A stretch of 22,682 nucleotides of DNA from JBAZCI01 sp041671025 (GCA_041671025.1 JBAZCI010000024.1:1-22682); one strand, 5' to 3'; shown: positions 12,421 through 20,265, numbered from the stretch's first letter. A program made the numbers and translations. The notes: a model not told the origin generated them from the sequence alone.

Positions 12421-15318
12421 ATGGATCATACGATTACCACATGGCTTGCTCAAGCACGATCAGCCGGTCTTACTAATGAACAGATTTCTTCAGAGCTGCG
12501 TAAAAGCGGATGGAAGGATACAGATATTGCAGAGCTTTTGAATACGAACTCCGCCCCGGATACAAAAGTATCAAAGGGAAATTATAATATTGCCGAACAC
12601 GCTCTTCAGACTCATCAATCCCGGAGATTCAATCTCAAGATGAGTATTCCGATCGTTGCAATCCTTCTCGTGCTGGGAAGCGGCGCGTATGCGTATTCCC
12701 AAGGAATGATTTCCCTGCCATTCGTGCGCACAAACGGGGAAGAAAAAATTCTCAAAGCGCTTGAACAACTGACCGATAAAAATGGCGGTGAGTTTGGCGT
12801 AACCTTCCGACTTGCGGGCGAACAGCGGTCACAGGATGTGCGACCAATTGATTTTGAAAAAATTACCGGAGAAAGTACAAGCCAGACTAAAGCCGACGAT
12901 GCCGAAACCCGATCGCATGCAATGCAGATACGAACCGGACTTGTCCTGTACTACGATGACCATGCTGCCTACCCGGCAACGTTGACTGAGCTTACGTCAA
13001 ATTATCTTGTATCGCTCCCTGCTCAGTCAGACGGATCTGATTTTTTGTACTCAGCTTCAGCAGATAATACACATTATTCGGTCCGATATACAGTGGGCTC
13101 CCCCTCAATCGAAGAAGAAATTACTGACAGCGGAACTCTTCCGTATGCCGATATAGCTGATGAGGCAGAAAGTAGTCCGCTAAGTGATATTTTTGGCGCA
13201 TACACGGATGAATACGCGTTTGATTTTTTGCCGTCCGACATTGATGTACAGGGAAAAATATCACTTTTTACGAGTACAAAAAATCAAAGCTCTGAAGATG
13301 TTAAAAGTATTTTAACCGTTCAAGGTTCGTATAGCTCGGGAGGTACGACGATGAGCGTTGATGGGGAGGCTCGTCGTCTCGACAACAAATATTATTTGCA
13401 AATTCGTCAATTTCCCGCCTTGTTCTTCTTTGATGTTTCAGCATTTAAAGATAAATGGATTGTTATTGATCCGGAGACTGATGAAAATATACTGGGCTTT
13501 ATTGATCTAAGCGACGTCACCGAGGCGATCCCGGAAAAAGAAAAGACAGATAAACTGCGCTCCGAAATTTCCCATGTCTTGAATATTGCATTTCAAGAAA
13601 AAGCGCTCACCGCGGAGTTGGACAGAAAGGAAGAAATCAACGGCAAGAAGACGCAAAAAATAAAGTTTACGATCGTTCCTGATAAGCTGCCGGGATTTGT
13701 CAGTGCGTATCGCACTGATGCGGCAAATCGAGGAGTAGATATTTCAGGCGCAGAAGAATTACTCAAAACACTTACCAATCCGGAATTTATTGAACAGGCG
13801 AGCGCCCTCCTTAAAAACTCCACATTTTCCGCATGGGTTGATGTTAACTCTTCCACTCCCCGTAAGCTTGAATTAAGCATAGTCTTAGTACCCCCAGATT
13901 CTGCTGAAAAACTGAAAGATCGTCAATTCAGACTCACGCTCGGCTTCACATTCGATCATTTGGGCGAGGAACCATCAGTTAAAGTACCGGAAGACACGAT
14001 TTCAACGGATGAAATGCAACGGCTGATGTCCGGCCAATCTGTGGAAGAATTTAACGTATCCAAACAAATCAGCTCAATCACTGACATTCGAAGTGCAATT
14101 GCGAGATATAAAGATGTAAACGACTCATACCCAGATACGCTCGACGCGCTTCTCGAAGAGCCTCCAAAGACCGACGACTCCTCTGAGCTCAGCTATGAAC
14201 TGCAAAGCAGTGGATACTTTTACTCTCTTAAAAAAGTTCCTACAGATGTGTATACAAATCAACCGTTTGAGTACACAAAAAATGATACGGGCTACCAGCT
14301 GATATATACTATTCACTTTCCACCCGAACAATCAGAATCCTCGGACTCACCGCTTACCGGCATGTCTGAGTATTACCGCTCACAATACCGTGAGGGACAA
14401 AATACCGCAACTGAAACTTTTGTCTCCGTTGAAACTGCCAAAACAGAAGATGCAGATAAAGACGGACTGTCAGACTACGATGAGTCTGTACACAAGACAA
14501 GCAACTACAACAAGGATACGGACGGCGACGGAGTGAATGATGGTGATGAAGTAAAGGCTGGGACTGACCCCATACAAGAAAAACAGCCCGGGGGAGTAGT
14601 TATCACCCCCATACCCACAGAGGTAGATACGTATGCGCCCACAACAACGCCTATCGCTGTCACATCTTCTGACGAGGATACCGACGGATTATTCGACTAC
14701 ATGGAGTGGCTGTACGGAACTTCCCCGACGACTGCAGATACCGATGGTGACGGATATACAGACGGAGAAGAAGTGGTAACAGGGAATACGCCTTTTTCAT
14801 CAGCCAGCGAGAAACGGCTGACGTCTGTAACCACGGCAGGGCCGCTGTCTGAAACACAGGGTACTATTTCTTTTTGGACGCAGGATGCCGACTGGGAAGA
14901 CAGCTCTTACCACAACCTCATAAGTATAGTGTCTGAAGCAGGGCAAGAAGCCGTACTGATCAGAAAAGGTGCACAATACGTAGGTATTATTTTTGATGAC
15001 AGCCCCGTTACCGCCTGGTCAACGGTCGCTCCGTTTACTCCGGATGTTTGGCATCACGTGGTGATTACGTGGGAAGTAGAAAAAGTGCCCGAGCTGTATT
15101 TTGACGGCGAACTGCTTACAGAATATATCGGTACTCAAGGGAGTACAACTCTAAAAGAGGCAGAAGCTCAACTCCTGAATCAAAAGTTGTTTATTCTCAC
15201 CGGTTTCCGATTCCAAAAATATTCTGACGGAGGAGCATCTGTAGAAGACTACCAGCAGATTGAAGAACATGTCGACAGTACGTGGGTTGAATCAGCATAC
15301 GCAGAAGGAAAATCATAA
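12421..15318 (+). CDS. Large anchored surface protein: helical domain, pseudopilin-like modules, Ca-binding repeats, LamG
   Basis: A 965-residue mosaic. Residues 1-40: CPR cytoplasmic helical domain. 74-95: single membrane helix (MSIPIVAILLVLGSGAYAYS). 159-230: a type II secretion GspG-like pseudopilin head (AMQIRTGLVLYYDDHAAYPATLTEL...), repeated at ~548-630 (IRSAIARYKDVNDSYPDTLDAL). 240-545: a beta-rich region without a family I know, with two 'FSAWVDVNSSTPRKLEL'-like strands recalling lipoprotein-type folds. 678-720 and 751-790: thrombospondin-3-like Asp repeats (DADKDGLSDYDES, DTDGDGVNDGDE, DEDTDGLFDYMEW, DTDGDGYTDGEE) that should bind calcium. ~810-945: a laminin-G/concanavalin-like domain (GTISFWTQ..., WHHVVITW, LYFDGELL). 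The protein is likely exposed on the cell surface. It has its own promoter and terminator. Confidence 0.88.
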   Translation: MDHTITTWLAQARSAGLTNEQISSELRKSGWKDTDIAELLNTNSAPDTKVSKGNYNIAEHALQTHQSRRFNLKMSIPIVAILLVLGSGAYAYSQGMISLPFVRTNGEEKILKALEQLTDKNGGEFGVTFRLAGEQRSQDVRPIDFEKITGESTSQTKADDAETRSHAMQIRTGLVLYYDDHAAYPATLTELTSNYLVSLPAQSDGSDFLYSASADNTHYSVRYTVGSPSIEEEITDSGTLPYADIADEAESSPLSDIFGAYTDEYAFDFLPSDIDVQGKISLFTSTKNQSSEDVKSILTVQGSYSSGGTTMSVDGEARRLDNKYYLQIRQFPALFFFDVSAFKDKWIVIDPETDENILGFIDLSDVTEAIPEKEKTDKLRSEISHVLNIAFQEKALTAELDRKEEINGKKTQKIKFTIVPDKLPGFVSAYRTDAANRGVDISGAEELLKTLTNPEFIEQASALLKNSTFSAWVDVNSSTPRKLELSIVLVPPDSAEKLKDRQFRLTLGFTFDHLGEEPSVKVPEDTISTDEMQRLMSGQSVEEFNVSKQISSITDIRSAIARYKDVNDSYPDTLDALLEEPPKTDDSSELSYELQSSGYFYSLKKVPTDVYTNQPFEYTKNDTGYQLIYTIHFPPEQSESSDSPLTGMSEYYRSQYREGQNTATETFVSVETAKTEDADKDGLSDYDESVHKTSNYNKDTDGDGVNDGDEVKAGTDPIQEKQPGGVVITPIPTEVDTYAPTTTPIAVTSSDEDTDGLFDYMEWLYGTSPTTADTDGDGYTDGEEVVTGNTPFSSASEKRLTSVTTAGPLSETQGTISFWTQDADWEDSSYHNLISIVSEAGQEAVLIRKGAQYVGIIFDDSPVTAWSTVAPFTPDVWHHVVITWEVEKVPELYFDGELLTEYIGTQGSTTLKEAEAQLLNQKLFILTGFRFQKYSDGGASVEDYQQIEEHVDSTWVESAYAEGKS

Positions 15319-15339
15319 AAACAAAAGTGCTGCTAATAC

Positions 15340-15370
15340 AAAAAGAACGGGTTCATCACCCGTTCTTTTT
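15340..15370 (+). terminator. Strong bidirectional terminator between surface protein and tRNA cluster
   Basis: Perfect 13-bp stem (15340-15352 with 15358-15370) around a five-base loop, with A5 and T5 ends. It ends the surface-protein gene on + and the tRNA cluster on - (just 7 bases from the tRNA-Leu 3' end). Confidence 0.93.
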
Positions 15371-15376
15371 GATATC

Positions 15377-15460
15377 TGCCGCCGGTCGGAATCGAACCGA
15401 CATGGGGTTACCCCCGAGGGATTTTAAGTCCCTTGTGTATACCAGTTCCACCACGGCGGC
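15377..15460 (-). tRNA. tRNA-Leu(UAA)
   Basis: An 84-base class II tRNA: acceptor GCCGCCG/CGGCGGC with discriminator A, anticodon arm AGGGA-CTTAAAA-TCCCT (UAA), a long variable arm CGGGGGTAACCCCAT, and T arm GTCGG-TTCGATT-CCGAC. CCA is not encoded. Last gene of the stable-RNA cluster. Confidence 0.95.
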
Positions 15461-15553
15461 ATACGACTATATTGTACCACTACAGATCAATTACATGCTA
15501 AAACGGCGCTGTAAACAAATGCAGAGTTATTTAGCTACAAATATCAAACTGGG

Positions 15554-15600
15554 GAAGTGCCCTTTGGGCGAACTTCTCTCCAGCGAGCTTTGCTCGCTGG
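15554..15600. repeat. Two tandem hairpins next to tRNA-Gly(GCC)
   Basis: GAAGTGCCC-TTT-GGGC-GA-ACTTC (15554-15576) and CCAGCGAGC-TTT-GCTCGCTGG (15580-15600, perfect 9 bp). Both have a TTT loop. The second includes the encoded CCA end of tRNA-Gly, so the 3' end of the tRNA would be paired in the precursor. No T run follows on either strand; possible processing stems. Confidence 0.7.
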
Positions 15601-15672
15601 AGCGGGAGACGGGATTCGCACCCGCGACCTCTTCCTTGGCAAGGAAGCGTTCTACTACTGAACTACTCCCGC
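15598..15672 (-). tRNA. tRNA-Gly(GCC)
   Basis: Acceptor GCGGGAG/CTCCCGC, anticodon arm CTTCC-TTGCCAA-GGAAG (GCC), T arm GCGGG-TGCGAAT-CCCGT, discriminator U, and encoded CCA (15598-15600). It decodes GGC/GGU. Confidence 0.94.
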
Positions 15673-15692
15673 AAATACGATACACTTCTCTG

Positions 15693-15836
15693 AAATCGAC
15701 TGCGCAGGAAATGCACCTGCGAACCCGCGACCTGTCGCCATCGGCGACCGTTCTACTACTGTCCGCCAAAGATCTTCGATCCTGAAGGTCCTCAGACCTG
15801 AAGGGCGGATCCGCCTCTGGCGGAAACTACTCCCGC
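15693..15836 (-). pseudogene. Degenerate tRNA-Gly(GCC)-like copy with a 63-bp insertion
   Basis: Its 5' end repeats tRNA-Gly(GCC): GCGGGAGTAGTT (15825-15836), then after a 63-bp insertion CAGTAGTAGAACG. The anticodon arm is GTCGC-CGATG-GCGAC, with a five-base loop in place of seven. The T-arm region is duplicated or chimeric, with a second arm GCAGG-TGCATTT-CCTGC. There is no matching 3' acceptor strand. It cannot be a normal tRNA. Confidence 0.75.
15762..15824. repeat. Double-hairpin insertion element, copy E2 (63 bp)
   Basis: On the minus strand: TCCGCC-AGA-GGCGGA (15 bases), then a second TCCGCC...GGCGGA unit of 48 bases whose loop has its own stems (AGGTC-CTCA-GACCT on +). It lies between G15761 and AACTACTCCCGC; in intact tRNA-Gly(GCC) these are adjacent (CTACTG|AACTACT). 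Confidence 0.85.
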
Positions 15837-15839
15837 ATT

Positions 15840-15916
15840 TGGTGGGCGATCGAGGACTCGAACCTCGGACCTCGTCATTATCAGTGACGCGCTCTAACCA
15901 CCTGAGCTAATCGCCC
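15840..15916 (-). tRNA. tRNA-Ile(GAU)
   Basis: Acceptor GGGCGAT/ATCGCCC, D arm GCTCAGGTGGTTAGAGC, anticodon arm CGTCA-CTGATAA-TGACG (GAU), T arm CGAGG-TTCGAGT-CCTCG, discriminator A, encoded CCA (15840-15842). It is the usual tRNA of bacterial 16S-23S spacers, here downstream of an unlinked 16S. Confidence 0.96.
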
Positions 15917-15920
15917 GCAC

Positions 15921-15983
15921 CATGTGCCTGGGGCCAGAATTGTCCGCCGATAGCGGATCCGCCACTGGGCGGAAACTGGCGAC
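15921..15983 (-). pseudogene. 3'-end copy of tRNA-Phe interrupted by a 31-bp insertion
   Basis: 15921-15942 and 15974-15983 together equal 16084-16115 of the intact tRNA-Phe locus (32/32 bases, including four bases outside the tRNA). The 31 bases between are element E3. The rest of the tRNA is not there; the sequence to 16076 is unrelated, though it has a tRNA-like arm. Confidence 0.85.
15943..15973. repeat. Double-hairpin insertion element, copy E3 (31 bp)
   Basis: On the minus strand: TCCGCC-CAGT-GGCGGA (16 bases) followed by TCCGC-TATCG-GCGGA (15 bases). It splits the T-loop of the tRNA-Phe copy at AGTT^C; the uninterrupted sequence is at 16096-16112. Confidence 0.88.
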
Positions 15984-16076
15984 CCCGTACAATCCTCGCA
16001 ACGCTCGGATTTACGGGGCAGGCTCCAGGATTTTCTCCCTACGGGAGACATCCCAAAGGATACAGTCCGGAGTTTA

Positions 16077-16189
16077 TCCTGCACATGTGCCTGGGGCCAG
16101 AATTGAACTGGCGACGCAAGGATTTTCAGTCCTTCGCTCTACCACTGAGCTACCCAGGCATTATTTGCCCCCAGGCACATTGTGCAGGA
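16077..16189. repeat. 20-bp inverted repeat flanking tRNA-Phe
   Basis: TCCTGCACATGTGCCTGGGG (16077-16096) is complementary to 16169-16189 with one extra T. The arms include the 3' acceptor strand of the tRNA and a second, outside copy of its 5' acceptor strand, so the precursor could pair the tRNA 3' end either correctly or with the outer copy. Confidence 0.85.
16088..16159 (-). tRNA. tRNA-Phe(GAA)
   Basis: A 72-base cloverleaf: acceptor GCCTGGG/CCCAGGC, D arm GCTCAGTGGTAGAGC, anticodon arm AAGGA-CTGAAAA-TCCTT (GAA), T arm GCCAG-TTCAATT-CTGGC, discriminator A. CCA is not encoded (CAT follows). Confidence 0.95.
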
Positions 16190-16532
16190 CTCTACCGCAG
16201 AGTTACCCAAACACATACATTGATTTACTCGTCTCTATCAGACTTTTTTCGTCAGTATGAAATGTGCCTCCTATAATACAAAAACGCCTACAGCTGATAG
16301 TGTACCCCTCTCATACGATCGAAACAAGAGACATAAAAAAATATCTGTAGACATGCCTATTGAACAACTTTGACGTGGTAAGAACATTCCCTCGGTTTCT
16401 CCGCTCTTAGAACATAACATATGTAGGTTCACTACACCTAAGTGAGGCTGAAGGCCGGAAAAATATCCGACGAGCCCCACGCGACCTCTCCAGATGTACC
16501 GAAGTACATCTGATCTAGGTTTATCTCCCTAG
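16160..16532 (-). other. 16S-tRNA spacer without a gene
   Basis: 372 bases between tRNA-Phe and 16S. It contains a very stable 16S trailer hairpin at 16491-16512 (CAGATGTAC, UUCG loop, GTACATCTG on the minus strand, closed by C-G), a small stem at the very 3' end of 16S (16514-16533, TCTAGG/CCTAGA), the possible internal promoter, and one arm of the tRNA-Phe inverted repeat. No tRNA, 23S or convincing coding frame is visible. Confidence 0.7.
16299..16327 (-). promoter_or_regulatory. Possible internal promoter of the tRNA cluster
   Basis: TTGTTT (16322-16327), 17 bases, TACACT (16299-16304) on the minus strand. The -10 is the same hexamer as in the 16S and 3D-gene promoters; the -35 is weak. 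Confidence 0.4.
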
Positions 16533-18030
<1,498 letters not shown>

Positions 18031-18048
18031 TATGTAACATTTTTTTAT

Positions 18049-18070
18049 ACAAGGCGGTTACGCGCCTTGT
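18049..18070 (-). other. Leader hairpin next to the 16S 5' end
   Basis: Perfect 8-bp stem ACAAGGCG/CGCCTTGT (18049-18056 with 18063-18070) with a six-base loop, about 20 bases before the 16S start. Likely part of rRNA processing; a terminator is unlikely as seven A, not T, follow on the transcribed strand. Confidence 0.6.
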
Positions 18071-18110
18071 TAAGAATTGAAGAGAAATTCGAGGTATCTG
18101 ACATTTGCGA

Positions 18111-18192
18111 CAGAGGATAGAAGAGAGGAATGGGACTGTAAAGAGCAATCCGCGACAGAACATGCGTTCCATTGCCTCTTCTTTATCCTCTG
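18111..18192 (-). promoter_or_regulatory. rRNA leader stem enclosing a boxA antitermination site
   Basis: TGCTCTTTACAG (minus strand, 18136-18147) matches the rrn boxA core TGCTCTTTA. It lies in the loop of a long imperfect stem of 23-24 bases (18111-18133 with 18169-18192; G-U pairs, one mismatch and one bulge). A small GAAC-GCAT-GTTC hairpin (18158-18169), in the place of boxB, precedes it. NusB/S10-dependent antitermination is the expected role. Confidence 0.75.
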
Positions 18193-18275
18193 CACAAAAG
18201 TCAGAGTTCTTACCACATCAAAGTTGTCAATGACCATTTCTTCGCACGATGATCTAGTATCATCACCAAGGTGAA

Positions 18276-18324
18276 GAAAAAACAGAGTGGTCTACATGCG
18301 TTTGTAAACTCCCCTGTTTTTGCC
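18276..18324 (-). terminator. Imperfect terminator-like hairpin within the rRNA leader
   Basis: Minus strand: ACAGGGGAGT and ACCACTCTGT pair with two mismatches, with an inner TACA/TGTA stem, then TTTTTT. It lies 170 bp past trmD and also between the 16S promoter and boxA. It may stop trmD readthrough or act as an early pause site. T runs exist on both sides, so it could work both ways. Confidence 0.5.
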
Positions 18325-18447
18325 TCAACTCTTACCCTCTATAGGGAATATGCATTGTTAAGATCCTGCAGATGTAATGTGAGAAGGTTGTGCCCGTTAA
18401 CAATTAGCTAATTTCAGCACAATTTCTGATACCTTGTAAGTAAAATA

Positions 18448-18476
18448 AGTGTATGCCAGCAAGCGAATTCTGTCAA
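18448..18476 (-). promoter_or_regulatory. 16S rRNA promoter
   Basis: TTGACA (18471-18476), exactly 17 bases, TACACT (18448-18453), starting 13 bases beyond the trmD stop. Predicted start ~18441 gives a leader of ~410 bases before 16S. The 18031-18489 stretch holds this promoter, the leader hairpins and boxA, and no gene. Confidence 0.82.
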
Positions 18477-18489
18477 GACACTAAACAGC

Positions 18490-19143
18490 TTAGGTTGCGG
18501 AGCGATATTTGGCCCGTTTTTGCCTCCATTTCTCAATATTCTCATGGTCTCCGGAAAGGAGAACAGGAGGGACTCGCTTCCCCCGAAATACGGGAGGTCG
18601 CGTATACTGCGGATACTCCACGTAGGTAAGTTTTTGAGAAAACGTTTCATCCTTCGCTGAGTCAGGATGTCCGAGGACGCCCGGAATAAGCCGAGATACC
18701 GCTTCAATTATTGCCATCGCCGGGACTTCTCCCCCCGACAGCACATACGGTCCCACGGATATTTCTTCATCGACATACGCTGATATACGCTTGTCGAATC
18801 CCTCATATCTGCCCGCAAGCAGCACGAGCTGATCATACGACGCGTACCGTGCGGCGATGCGCTGAGTAAATTGTTTGCCCTGCGGATTGAGCATGACAAT
18901 CCGACGGCTTTTCTTTTTCGGCAGATGCTCCAATGCTTTCACAATTGGCTCAACGCGGAGGATCATTCCCGGCCCGCCGCCGTACGGACGATCATCAACA
19001 GTACGATGCTTGTCGACCGCATACTTCCTAAAATCGGTTACATGAATCGAAATGTGCTTCCGCTTGATCGCTTTTGCAATCAGCGTCTCCTGGAGAAAAG
19101 CTGAGAGCAAGTTTGGAAATATAGTGAGGATATCGAATCGCAT
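18490..19143 (-). CDS. trmD: tRNA (guanine37-N1)-methyltransferase TrmD
   Basis: A 217-residue SPOUT methyltransferase that puts the N1-methyl on G37 of tRNAs reading C-starting codons, preventing +1 slips. Family blocks are plain: 'MRFDILTIFPNLL' start, 'DFRKYAVDKHRTVDDRPYGGGPGMILRVEP', 'LLAGRYEGFDKRI', and the SAM-binding trefoil knot 'EEISVGPYVLSGGEVPAMAIIEAVSRLIPGVLG', followed by 'YPQYTRP'. A little shorter than the usual ~240, the loss being at the C-terminus. A frame extension to 19188 is rejected, since ATG 19143 gives the family start. It lies downstream of khpA and rpsP, the common bacterial order rpsP-khpA-(rimM)-trmD; rimM is absent from this position. Confidence 0.96.
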   Translation of the reverse strand: MRFDILTIFPNLLSAFLQETLIAKAIKRKHISIHVTDFRKYAVDKHRTVDDRPYGGGPGMILRVEPIVKALEHLPKKKSRRIVMLNPQGKQFTQRIAARYASYDQLVLLAGRYEGFDKRISAYVDEEISVGPYVLSGGEVPAMAIIEAVSRLIPGVLGHPDSAKDETFSQKLTYVEYPQYTRPPVFRGKRVPPVLLSGDHENIEKWRQKRAKYRSAT

Positions 19144-19162
19144 AAGTATAGAATATACGAAA

Positions 19163-19194
19163 AGTCGCGCTATGAGTATATCATACACGCGACT
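19163..19194 (-). terminator. Hairpin between khpA and trmD
   Basis: AGTCGCG/CGCGACT (seven pairs) with an inner TATGA/TCATA stem, then TTTTC on the minus strand. Short U run; partial terminator or attenuator. A TATACT inside could serve as a -10 for trmD but lacks a -35. Confidence 0.5.
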
Positions 19195-19215
19195 CTTCTG
19201 TCTGAAAAAGTAATG

Positions 19216-19563
19216 TTAGAGTTTCAGATCATCAACTGCTGAAGTATCTTCTTCAGCGACGCTAGGTCGGCGTTCACGATCGCCGGTTCCCCGGTCCTTA
19301 CGATACCCTTCGGGTTCGTAAATCTTGAGGTTTACCCGTGCGTGATTCTTGGCACCGACAACACGGAGAAGCGTACGGAGTGACTTGGCGGTCTGGCCCT
19401 GGCGGCCGATCACCTGTCCCAGATCCTGGGGGTTGACCTTAAGCGTAATCAGTACGCCCATTTCATCAACCGTCCGATCCGATGAAACATCTGCCGGGTT
19501 GTCTACGAGCGCCTTGACGACGTATTCAACGAACTCTTGGTCGTTCATCATGTCCTTTGCCAT
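19216..19563 (-). CDS. khpA: KH-domain RNA-binding protein KhpA
   Basis: A ~115-residue protein: 'DQEFVEYVVKALVDNPADVSSDRTVDEMGVLITLKVNPQDLGQVIGRQGQTAKSLRTLLRVVGAKNHARVNLKIYEPE', the KhpA family with the GxxG loop as GRQG. KhpA binds RNA together with KhpB/Jag and influences cell division and elongation in Gram-positives. A charged tail (RKDRGTGDRERRPSVAEEDTSAVDDLKL) extends it beyond the usual 75-80 residues. Possible starts are 19575, 19563, 19551 and 19548; AAAGGA just ahead of the last two favours 19548, protein alignment favours 19563. A promoter lies at 19652-19680. Confidence 0.9.
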   Translation of the reverse strand: MAKDMMNDQEFVEYVVKALVDNPADVSSDRTVDEMGVLITLKVNPQDLGQVIGRQGQTAKSLRTLLRVVGAKNHARVNLKIYEPEGYRKDRGTGDRERRPSVAEEDTSAVDDLKL

Positions 19564-19651
19564 ACAGGTATGCATGTACTAGTAGTAAAGTGTAGCTGGG
19601 GCTCGGCTCCGACCTTTTCTTACTGGAAGCGAACCGCTACAAACATAGGGG

Positions 19652-19680
19652 AGAATACCGCAGCTGATACCTGTTGTCAA
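19652..19680 (-). promoter_or_regulatory. Promoter of khpA
   Basis: TTGACA (19675-19680), 17 bases, TATTCT (19652-19657) on the minus strand. Predicted start ~19645 gives an ~80-base leader. It lies just downstream of the palindromic repeat at 19695-19742, separating khpA from rpsP transcription. Confidence 0.7.
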
Positions 19681-19694
19681 TCCCTTCTCTTTGC

Positions 19695-19742
19695 TGTCAT
19701 TTCGAGCGGAAGGAGCTGAGCTACCGAAGCCAAGAAATGACA
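19695..19742. repeat. 48-bp palindromic repeat TGTCATTTC...GAAATGACA
   Basis: Perfect 9-base end arms around a 30-base centre with GAGCGGAAGGAGCTGAG. The 'GTCATTTCGAGCG' motif resembles dispersed intergenic palindromes I know from Bacteroidetes and CPR genomes. It sits between the rpsP hairpin and the khpA promoter. Confidence 0.7.
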
Positions 19743-19751
19743 ATACTACAA

Positions 19752-19774
19752 AACACTCGCCGTAGGCGAGTGTT
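19752..19774 (-). terminator. rpsP terminator
   Basis: Ten-base perfect stem (AACACTCGCC with GGCGAGTGTT, read on the minus strand) around a three-base loop, continued by TTTG. It lies 7 bp after the rpsP stop. Confidence 0.75.
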
Positions 19775-19780
19775 GAATAT

Positions 19781-20200
19781 CTATGCTTTGGGCTTTTCTG
19801 CTTCTGCCGGTTTTTCCGCCGGAGCTTCGGGAGCTTTTTCTTCCACTACTGGTACCGGTGTCTGAGGTGTTTCCGGCGTTGCAGCGGCGGGAGCCGGGGC
19901 AGCGGGAGCCTCAACAGGTTTTTCCTTTTTCTTGATGTTCGCTACAGATTTCTTTTCACCTTTAATGAGATTCTGATCAATCAAAATATTATGCACAGTA
20001 CCAGATGGCTGAGCACCCTTAGATAGCCAGTGTGTGATGCGGTCAGCTTTGACGACAACTTTCGAAGGTTTGACGTGAGGATCGTATGAACCCAAAAGTT
20101 CCAAAAAGTCGCCATGAGTATCCTTGGTTTTTTCTGAGACGATGATGCGAAATGTCGGATGTTTCTTCTTTCCAACACGCGCGAGCCGGATCATTAACAT
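19781..20200 (-). CDS. rpsP: Ribosomal protein S16 with a long Ala/Pro/Glu tail
   Basis: A 139-residue protein. Residues 1-80 are S16: 'MLMIRLARVGKKKHPTFRIIVSEKTKDTHGDFLELLGSYDPHVKPSKVVVKADRITHWLSKGAQPSGTVHNIL'. It binds 16S near helices 15 and 17 and is needed for 30S assembly. Residues ~90-139 form a low-complexity tail of Pro, Ala, Glu and Lys (EAPAAPAPAAATPETPQTP...), not part of the S16 fold and likely disordered on the ribosome surface. Start at 20200 fits the family pattern M-x-x-I-R-L; the ATG two codons on (20194) is possible. Own promoter upstream and terminator downstream. Confidence 0.96.
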   Translation of the reverse strand: MLMIRLARVGKKKHPTFRIIVSEKTKDTHGDFLELLGSYDPHVKPSKVVVKADRITHWLSKGAQPSGTVHNILIDQNLIKGEKKSVANIKKKEKPVEAPAAPAPAAATPETPQTPVPVVEEKAPEAPAEKPAEAEKPKA

Positions 20201-20236
20201 ATATGCAATAAATACAAAATAGTCTTTTGTAGCACT

Positions 20237-20265
20237 ATCCTACATGAGTTACCGAGCGGCGTCAA
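20237..20265 (-). promoter_or_regulatory. Promoter of rpsP
   Basis: TTGACG (20260-20265), 17 bases, TAGGAT (20237-20242) on the minus strand, with the coding start 36 bases past the -10. It isolates rpsP from smc. Confidence 0.7.

Noticed and set aside
15377..16189. CRISPR-like repeat array in the tRNA region
   Set aside because: The repeats are tRNA pieces and hairpin elements, irregularly spaced, with no constant repeat-spacer unit and no cas genes.
18225..18230. Second 16S promoter with TTGACA at 18225-18230
   Set aside because: No acceptable -10 lies 16-18 bases downstream (ACTCTG or AACTCT).
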